Below, piece after piece: positions 56,786-64,000 of a DNA stretch of 64,000 nucleotides. Made by a program: the position numbers and the translations under genes. Location of the stretch: contig CM022303.1 of assembly GCA_011799875.1 (NCBI GenBank), positions 425,729,938-425,793,937 of the forward strand, written 5' to 3'. The stretch is from Thinopyrum elongatum (taxonomy: Eukaryota; Streptophyta; Magnoliopsida; Poales; Poaceae). The stretch's first letter is position 1. The number at the start of each line of letters is the position of its first letter. The notes below the pieces were generated by a model that was not told where the DNA came from, searched no databases, and was given only the letters and a program-made list of their open reading frames with translations.

Positions 56786-57449
56786 ATGACTGAAAAAACT
56801 GTGTGGGATGATGCACGTCTGAAGAAAGTCATAGAAATATTCAGAGAAGAGGTTGAAAATGGGAATAGGCCCTTAGGTTATTTAACTAAAAAGGGTTGGA
56901 AGAATGTAATCGAGAAATGGGAAGCAAGAATGGGAAAGAAGTATCCTAAGGATAAATTCAAGAATAAATGGGATGCAATAAAAAATGACTATGTGTTTTT
57001 CATGGAGTTGAAAAATGAAGCTACTGGGCTTGGATGGGATGATGCAAAGAGAACCGTTGTTTGCCCTTAAGAATGGTGGGATGAACATGTTGTGGTAAGT
57101 GTAGCAACTTTTTTATTTGGCATGCTTTCAAATGATTGCATTACCTGATTTGTACATTCATTTTCAGAGATGCCAAGAGAGGACAGGAAAGAAATGCAAT
57201 CATTTGAAGTTCAAACGACAGGGTCCGAAGCACCTTGAAGATTTACACGTCATATTTGTCAACGTACATGTCACAGGGGCTAATGCTTCTTGTGCTGGAG
57301 ATATATCTTCTGATGAATCAAGTGATGATAATGCGGTTCCTTTGGAGAAACTAGATGATAGTGCTGAAATGAAGTTGGCATCTTTGAAGAAACCAAAAGC
57401 AAGCAAGAAGCGCAAGCAACCTTCAATCAAAAATGAGGAAAAGGAATAG
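56786..57449 (+). pseudogene. Myb/SANT-like DNA-binding domain protein, interrupted by a stop
   Basis: Exons 56786-57094 and 57168-57449, GT-AG, phase 0. The first encodes a Myb/SANT-like trihelix (VWDDARLKKVIEIFREEV, KKGWKNVIEKW, KDKFKNKWDAIKNDY) and continues EWWDEHVV. The second encodes CNHLKFKRQGPKHLEDLHVI, an acidic stretch and a basic tail (KKPKASKKRKQ) that could be a nuclear signal. TAA at 57068-57070 interrupts the first exon just before EWWDEH, where relatives have Lys. Proteins of this type include Myb_DNA-bind_3 family members such as LIMYB and the Myb-like ORF of PIF/Harbinger transposons. It could be either a host gene or a transposon-derived one. Confidence 0.75.
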
Positions 57450-57925
57450 AAGAGTCCTTTCTTACGATTATACAAGCAGACATGCGAGAAGATAGAAATG
57501 GTCGTTCTATTGCCCACCTTCAATCAAAAATTTGTATATGTTAGCTATGAATCATCTATATTGTCATAATTTCCCAATGCAAAATGGTCGTTCTATTGCC
57601 CACCAATGTACATATCACCATTTTACGGTCAAGTTGCAAATAAACATGTTCACTCACTGCCCAGGGCCATTACAGACAATTCACAACATAATCTATAGTT
57701 TAACAGCCGTTTCAGCCAAACAGCTTCTAGCTTTTCCACAGCTAAAAGTTCACAGCAGCTTTTTCACAGCTCACAACAGCTTTTACAGAATCTGCAGCTC
57801 AACCAAACACAGCCTTAGTATGTCTCAGTAAAAATAGCACCATCTAAGCTAGAAGCCTTAAGGTTCGCGTATTCAGTGTGTCTCCGTGTAAATAGAAAAG
57901 TGGCGCCGTGACCAACCAAGGGCGG
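57450..57925 (+). other. Intergenic DNA with a MITE-like end
   Basis: No gene. The part from about 57700 has repeated acagct motifs and ends AACCAAACACAGCC then TTA (57815-57817), like the right end of a PIF/Harbinger- or hAT-type element; no matching left end was found. Confidence 0.4.
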
Positions 57926-58397
57926 TGAGGGAGTCCTGGATTCGGGGGTCCTCAGTTGTCCGGCCTATTCGATATGGGCCGGACTGATGGGCCGTGAAGA
58001 TAAAGTGGAAGACTATCCCCCGTGTCCGGGTAGGACTCCTGTGTGCGTGGACAGCAAGATTGGTGTCCGGATATACTATTTCCTTCCCTTGTAAACCGAC
58101 TTTGTACAACCCTAGGCCCCTCCGGTGTGTATATAAACCGGAGGGTTTAGTCCATAGAGGCTATCAGAATAATCATAGGCTAGACAACTAGGGTTTAGCC
58201 ATTACAATCTCGAGGTAGATCAACTCTTGTACCCCCTATACTCATCGAATATAATCAAGCAGGACGTAGGGTTTTACCTCCTTTAAGAGGGCCCGAACCT
58301 GGGTAAACATCGTGTCCCATTGTCCCTTGTTACCATTGATCCTTATACGCACAGCTTGGGCCCCCCTATCCGAGATCTGCCGGTTTTGACACCGACA
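57926..58397 (+). repeat. Tat-2 5' LTR (472 bp)
   Basis: Starts TGAGGGAGTCCTGGATTCGG and ends GTTTTGACACCGACA at 58397, followed at once by the primer site. A TATA box (gtatataaacc) lies at about 58128-58138. Confidence 0.78.
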
Positions 58398-58398
58398 T

Positions 58399-58417
58399 TG
58401 GTGCTTTCATTGAGAGC
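58399..58417 (+). other. Tat-2 primer binding site
   Basis: tggtgctttcattgagagc begins two bases after the LTR end. This string is the usual primer site of grass Tat-like elements; I am not sure which tRNA it matches. Confidence 0.7.
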
Positions 58418-58445
58418 TCTGCTGTGTAGTCACGAAAAGCGATCT

Positions 58446-59742
58446 ATGGCTCGCCTTGTCATCAACAACAACATCACTTCTGGAAGGAGCCTAACTTCAG
58501 GACAGATCCTCCAGCTCGGCGATTTCACCGTGGGTGCCCGCATGGCCATTAAGCCGACAGCGTCCCCCACGATTGCCAAACACCACCTCCACATCGGTCT
58601 CGGATACTCCGAAAAGATGGATCCGGTGTACGTCTCGTCCTTAAACGAGCTGCTAGATCGTATCGCCGCCCTGGGGGTTTCAACGGACTATGATCGGATC
58701 GGGCTTAAAACTTGACCAGAGGGAAATCAATATCCCGCCGATCACCCACCTGGTAGCGGTCGTCGAGGAACGGGCCGATAACACTTCTTCCCCTATATTA
58801 AAAACCAGATATATTCGGGTCTCTGAACCCCTTGCGCCGGATACCCTTCCCTTGGATGGGAGTCCACATCCCCCGAACTAGTCCACATCCCCCGAACTTA
58901 GAGTCGGACACAGGGTCCGGGGAGCGCTTGGATCTTCCCGGACCCGAACTGGTGACCTCGGAGATTTTACAAGCTCCGGACACAAAATTGGGTCGGGACT
59001 CAAGTTTTAGCCCACCCACCCACCACAATCAATACTCTCCAAGCAATTCAGGCCCTCCAGACATATACGACCTGATGTATGTACGGCAGCAACCCCAGGA
59101 AACGGTCCATCACTTTTGGGCCAGATTCCTACTTGTTAAAGACAAGATCAAAGATTGCTGCGACGACGATGCAGTCTCGGTCTTTCATCGCAATTGTGCC
59201 GGCGAGGGAATCCGGAATGCACTCGACCGCCGTCGCATACAGAGTTTCGCGGAACTATCGCATGTAGTACGGAAGTACTGCGCGATGGAAAGTACATGGA
59301 AGGCCTAGAAAACACAACTGGAACCTGCTGCCTTTAAGCAGTATACTACCCGGGCTAAACGAATACACCCTTACCAGGCATCCGACCATAAGTCCGTCGG
59401 CAGGAAAAACAAACCCTTTACAGGACACAGGTCCGTTCTTGACGAACTCCTCGACAAGCCCTGTCCGATACACGTGACTCCAAGCACAGACTCAACTCAC
59501 AACCTCCGAGCATGTTGGGTACTTCGGCAGGTAGCTAAGAGTGGGGAGGCCATCCTCACCACCGCCACTCCAGAGAGGCATTCTCCGGAGAAGGACGATT
59601 TTAACGTCCTCACGGTCTTTGAGACTTTTTCTTCAAATAATCGGCATAACAGGGCACTTCGCAACCTCGCCGAAGTCCACCAAGTAACTGCAACGAGCCC
59701 ATGGAGCGACGCGGCAATAACCTTCACCGCCGACGACGAACC
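58446..59742 (+). pseudogene. Tat-2 gag, broken
   Basis: ATG 58446 starts a frame (MARLVINNN...) that ends at 58715. Gag-like sequence continues in other frames at 58832-59308 (YDLMYVRQQPQETVHHFWARF, a Gag core motif) and 59474-59742. At least one frameshift and two stops (58713, 59306) break it. It is cut off by Angela-2 before any protease. Confidence 0.7.
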
Positions 59743-61496
59743 TGTTGGGGAACGTAGCATGCAATTTCAAAAAAATTCCTACGCTCACGCAAGATCTATC
59801 TAGGAGATGCATAGCAACGAGAGGGGGAGAGTGCGTCTACATACCCTCGTAGACTGAAAGCGGAAGCGTTTCGCAATGCAGTTGGTGTAGTCGAACTTTC
59901 TTCGCGATCCGATCACGATCCAACCGATCTAGTGCCGAACGGACGACACCTCCGAGTTTAGCACACATGCGGCTCGATGGCGTCTCCTCCTTCTTGATCC
60001 AGTAAGTGGGAGAGGAGAAGTAGATGGGATCACAACCAACACGACGGCGTGGTGGTGATGGTGGTGGTGGTCGTGGAGCACCGACAGCGCTTCGCTAAGC
60101 GTCGCCGGGACGAGGCAGTGGAACTACGGAGTAACGGGAGAGAAAGGGGCGCCAAGGGCTTGGTGTGTGCTCTTGGGGCGCCCCCTCCCCTCTATATATA
60201 GGTGGAGGGGCGTGGCAAACAGCCCCTCCAAGCCGTAGGGCGCAGCAAAGGGGGTGAGGACTTGGACTCCAAGTCCAATCCTATTCCTACTAGGACTCCT
60301 TCCTTTTTTTGCCTTCCCTAGCCACATGGGCTTTTGAGGACTTGGTGCGCCTAGCCCAATAAGGCCAGGGCACCTCCCCGCAGCCCATGCTAGCCCTTGG
60401 GTCATGGTGAACCCACTTGTGGACTTCCGGACCCCTCCGGAATCCTCCGGAACCTTCTGGAAGCTTCCCGGTACAATACCGAAAAAACTGCACCTTTTTC
60501 CGGAACCCAAAATATGACTTCCTATATATAAATCTTTACCTCTCAACCATTCCAAGACTCCTCGTGACGTCCAGGATCTCATCCGGGACTCCGAACAACA
60601 TTTGGTTACCACTCATTAAATATCCCAATAGTACTCTAGCGTCAACGAACGTTAAGCGTGCGACCCTGCGGGTTCGAGAACTATGTAGACATGACCGAGA
60701 CACTTCTCCGATCAATAACCAATAGCGGAACCTGGATGCCCATATTGGTTCCTACATATTCTACGAAGATCTTTATCGGTCGAACCGTTATGACAACACA
60801 CGTTATTCCCTTTGTCATCGGTATGTTACTTGCCCGAGATTCGATCGTTGGTATCTTCATACCTAGTTCAATCTCGTTACCGTCAAGTCTCTTTACTCGT
60901 TCTGTAATGCATCATCCTGCAACTAACTCATTAGTCACTTTGCTTGCAAGGCTTCTTATGATGTGCATTACCGAGAGGGCCCAGAGATACCTCTCCGATA
61001 CTCTGAGTGACAAATCCTAATCTCGATCTATGCCAAACCAACAAACACCTTCAGAGATACCTGTAGAGCATCTTTATAATCACCCAGTTACGTTGTGACG
61101 TTTGATAGCACACAAGGCATTCCTCCGGTATCTGGGAGTTGCATAATCTCATAGTCGGAGGAATATGTATTTGACATGAAGAAAGCAATAGCAATAAAAC
61201 TGAACGATCATAATGCTAAGCTAACGAATGGGTCTTGTCCATCACATCATTCTACTAATGATGTGATCCCGTTCATCAAATGACAACACATGTCTATGGT
61301 TAGGAAACTTAACCATCTTTGATTAACGAGCTAGTCTAGTAGAGGCTTCCTAGGGACACAGTATTTTGTCTATGTATTCACACATGTATCAAGTTTCCGG
61401 TTAATACAATTCTAGCATGAATAATAAACATTTATCATGAAATAAGGAAATATAAAATAACAACTTTATTATTGCCTCTAGGGCATATTTCCTTCA
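59743..61496 (-). repeat. Angela-2 3' LTR (1,754 bp)
   Basis: Plus-strand reading TGTTGGGGAACGTAGCATGC to GGGCATATTTCCTTCA. The adjoining purine tract (minus strand gtgcaagtgggagac) is at 61497-61511. A TATA box on the minus strand is at about 60191-60201. Confidence 0.93.
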
Positions 61497-61524
61497 GTCT
61501 CCCACTTGCACTAGAGTCAATAAT

Positions 61525-61672
61525 CTAGTTCACATCGCCATATGATTTAACACCAATAGTTCACATCGTCATGTGATTAACACCCATAGTTCACATTGCC
61601 ATGTGACCAACACCCAAAGGGTTTACTAGAGTCAATAATCTAGTTCACATCACCATGTGATTAACACCCAAA
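61525..61672 (-). repeat. Tandem repeats of about 32 bp beside the Angela-2 purine tract
   Basis: Three adjacent copies and one separate copy of a segment like gttcacat(c/t)gccatgtgattaacaccca. The matching place in Angela-1 (about 4750-4800) has no such repeats. Confidence 0.85.
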
Positions 61673-64000
61673 GAGTACTGAGGTGTGATCATGTTTTGCT
61701 TGTGAGAGAAGTTTAGTCAACGGATCTGTCACATTCAGATCCGTATGTATTTTGCAAATTTCTATGTCTACAATGCTCTGCATGGTGCTACTCTAGCTAA
61801 TTGCTCCCACTTTCAATATGTATCCAGACTGAGACTCAGAGTCATCTAGATTAGTGTTTAAAGCTTGCATCATCGTAACCCTTTACGATGAACCCTTTAT
61901 CACCTCCATAACCGAGAAACATTTCCTTAGTCCTCTAAGGATAATTTTGACCGCTGTCTAGTGATCTACTCCTGAATCACTATTGTACCCCCTTGCCAAA
62001 CTCATTGGCAAGGCACACAACAGGTCTGGTACACAGCATGGCATACTTTATAGAACCTATGACTGAGGCATAGGGAATGACTTTCATTCTCTCTCTATCT
62101 TCTGCTGTGGTCGGGCTTTGAGTCTTACTCAACTTCACACCTTGCAATACAGACAAGAACCCTTTCTTTGACTGATTCATTTTGAACATCTTCAAAACTT
62201 TGCCAAGGTATGTGCTTTGTGAAAGTCCTATTAAGCGTCTCGATCTATCCCTATAGATCTTGTTGCCCAATATGTAAGTAGCTTCTCCGAGGTCTTTCAT
62301 TGAAAAATTCTTATTCAAATATCCTTTTATGCTATCCAGAAATTCTATATCATTTCCAATCAACAATATGTCATCCACATATAATATCAGAAATGCTACA
62401 GAGCTCCCACTCACTTTCTTGTAAATACAGGCTTCACCATAAGTCTGTATAAAACCATATGCTTTGATCACCTTATCAAAGCATATATTCCAACTCCGAG
62501 ATGCTTGCACCAGTCCATAGATGGATCACTGGAGCTCGCACACTTTGTTAGCACCTTTAGGATTGACAAAACCTTCTGGTTGCATCATATACAACTCTTC
62601 TTTAATATCCATTAAGGAATGCAGTTTTTGACATCCATTTGCCAGATTTCATAATCATAAAATGTGGCAATTGCTAACATGATTCGGACAGACTTTAAGC
62701 ATCGCTACGGGTGAGAAAGTCTCATCGTAGTCAACTCCTTGAACTTTGTCGAAAACTTTTTGCGACAAGTCAAGCTTTGTAGATAGTGACATTACTATCA
62801 GCGTCAGTCTTCTTCTTGAAGATCCATTTATTCTCAATGGCTTGCCGATCATCGGGCAGTCCACCAAAGTCCACACTTTGTTCTCATATATGGATCCTAT
62901 CTCAGATTTCATGGCCTCAAGCCATCTGTTGGAATCTGGGCTCATCATAGCTTCTTCATAGTTCGTAGGTTCGTCATGGTCAAGTAACATGACTTCCAGA
63001 ATAGGATTGCCGTACCACTCTGGTGCGGATCGTGCTCTGGTTGACCTACGAGGTTCAGTAGTAACTTGATGTGAAGTTTCATGATCATTATCATTAGCTT
63101 CCTCTCTAGTTGGTGTAGGCATCATGGGAATGGATTTCTCGGATGAGCTACTTTCCAAATTGAGAGAAGGTACAATTACCTCATCAAGTTCTACTTTCCT
63201 CCCACTCACTTCTTTCGAGAGAAACTCCTTCTCTAGAAAGGTTCCATTCTTAGCAACAAAGATCTTGCCTTCGGATCTGTGATGGAAGGTGTACCCAATT
63301 GTTTCCTTAGGGTATCCAATGAAGACACACTTCTCCGATTTGGGTTCGATCTTATCAGGCTGAAGCCTTTTGACATAAGTGTCGCAACCCTAAACTTTAA
63401 GAAACGACAGCTTAGGTTTCTTGCCAAACCACAGTTCATACGGTGTCGTCTCAACGGATTTAGACGGTGCCCTATTTAACGTGAATGCAGCTGTCTCTAA
63501 TGCATAGCCCCAAAACGATAGTGGTAAATCGGTAAGAGACATCATAGATCGCACCATATCTAATAAAGTACGGTTACGACGTTCGGACACACCATTACGC
63601 TGTGGTGTTCCAGGTGGCGTGAGTTGTGAAACTATTCCACATTGTTTTAAATGAAGGCCAAACTCGTAACTCAAATATTCGCCTCCGCGATCAGATCATA
63701 GAAACTTTATTTTCTTGTTACGATGATTCTCCACTTCACTCTGAAATTCTTTGAACTTTTCAAATGTTTCAGACTTGTGTTTCATTAAGTAGATATACCC
63801 ATATCTGCTCAAATCATCTGTGAAGATCAGAAAATAATGATACCCGCCGCGTGCCTCAACACTCATCGGACCGCATACATCGGTATGTATTATTTCCAAT
63901 AAGTCATTGGCTCGCTCCATTGTTTCGGAGAACGGAGTTTTAGTCATCTTGCCCATGAGGGATGGTTCGCAAGTATCAAATGATTCATAATCAAGTGATT
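61673..64000 (-). pseudogene. Angela-2 pol remnants: integrase, reverse transcriptase, partial RNase H
   Basis: Reading right to left: integrase pieces (63956-63696 and 63674-63390, with GGEYL-region broken between them), the spacer and RT start (63209-62655, with WLEAMKSEIGS), and RT with YVDDILLIGND (62510-61980). Frames change at several points, for example near 62755, where the homologue of KGF(R)QVQG is disrupted. The RNase H catalytic block (AEYIAA and CDN motifs, about 240 bases in Angela-1 at about 4422-4665) is missing near 61775. Confidence 0.88.

Larger units (their letters stand above)
57926..59742 (+). mobile_element. Tat-2: second Tat-like Ty3/Gypsy element, 5' part only
   Basis: 5' LTR, primer site and gag remnants, cut at 59742 by Angela-2. 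The LTR ends CCGACA as in Tat-1 but starts differently (TGAGGGAGTCCTGG), so it is another family. GGCGG at 57921-57925 is the presumed left target duplication. The rest would lie beyond the right edge of the window. Confidence 0.75.
59743..64000 (-). mobile_element. Angela-2: Angela-type Ty1/Copia element in reverse orientation, 5' part outside window
   Basis: The 3' LTR is at 59743-61496 and the internal region runs right and off the window in integrase. It is homologous to Angela-1 but a separate insertion, lying in Tat-2 gag; GAACC at 59738-59742 is the presumed target duplication. It differs from Angela-1 by frameshifts in pol, a deletion in RNase H and tandem repeats next to the purine tract. 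Confidence 0.92.

Overview
This is a plant nuclear window, almost certainly from a large-genome Triticeae grass (wheat, barley or a relative). The evidence is dense nesting of long LTR retrotransposons of types abundant in those genomes (Angela/WIS/BARE-like and Maximus/SIRE-like Copia, Tat- and Athila-lineage Gypsy, a long-LTR element with a chromovirus-like end), Stowaway-like MITE remnants, and intron-containing plant genes. Family names are recognised from memory of sequence style, not from a search.

Positions 1-42417 form one nest. The outermost element is a long-LTR element (26851-42417; LTR about 4.1 kb, internal region without recognisable coding). An Athila-lineage element (visible part 21682-26850) is inserted in its 5' LTR. 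A Tat-lineage Gypsy element (visible part 6563-21681) sits in that element's gag. Two Copia elements are inserted in the Tat pol gene: Angela-1 in the reverse transcriptase (ends at 6562; its start lies left of the window) and a complete Maximus-like element (9005-18244) in the integrase, flanked by exact AATGG target duplications. A second, reverse-oriented Athila-like element (31723-39273) is inserted in the 3' LTR of the outermost element, flanked by exact CCGGT duplications. The Tat element carries an antisense ORF (19616-20464, minus) with a B3-like domain and its own TATA-like box.

Positions 42418-57925 are a small gene island, all plus strand. First comes a chimeric gene (44901-50046): a CCHC zinc knuckle and DUF4283-like domain, then an array of 144-bp (48-codon) tandem repeats, then a degenerate eIF4A-type DEAD-box helicase. 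Splice phases join these parts in one frame at three of four junctions, but a nonsense codon and frameshifts suggest a pseudogene. Next is an intact ten-exon gene for 2-succinylbenzoate--CoA ligase (AAE14, 52092-55255; phylloquinone synthesis), followed by a decayed duplicate of its last exon. Last is a broken Myb/SANT-like gene (56786-57449) whose 5' region contains an exon resembling hypoxanthine-guanine phosphoribosyltransferase.

Positions 57926-64000 return to repeats: the 5' LTR, primer site and broken gag of a second Tat-like element, interrupted at 59743 by a reverse-oriented Angela copy (Angela-2) that runs off the right edge.

The only gene I would expect to make a normal protein is AAE14. 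The Maximus pol and the antisense B3-like ORF are also open. The chimeric gene and the antisense ORF are the two loci most worth pursuing.
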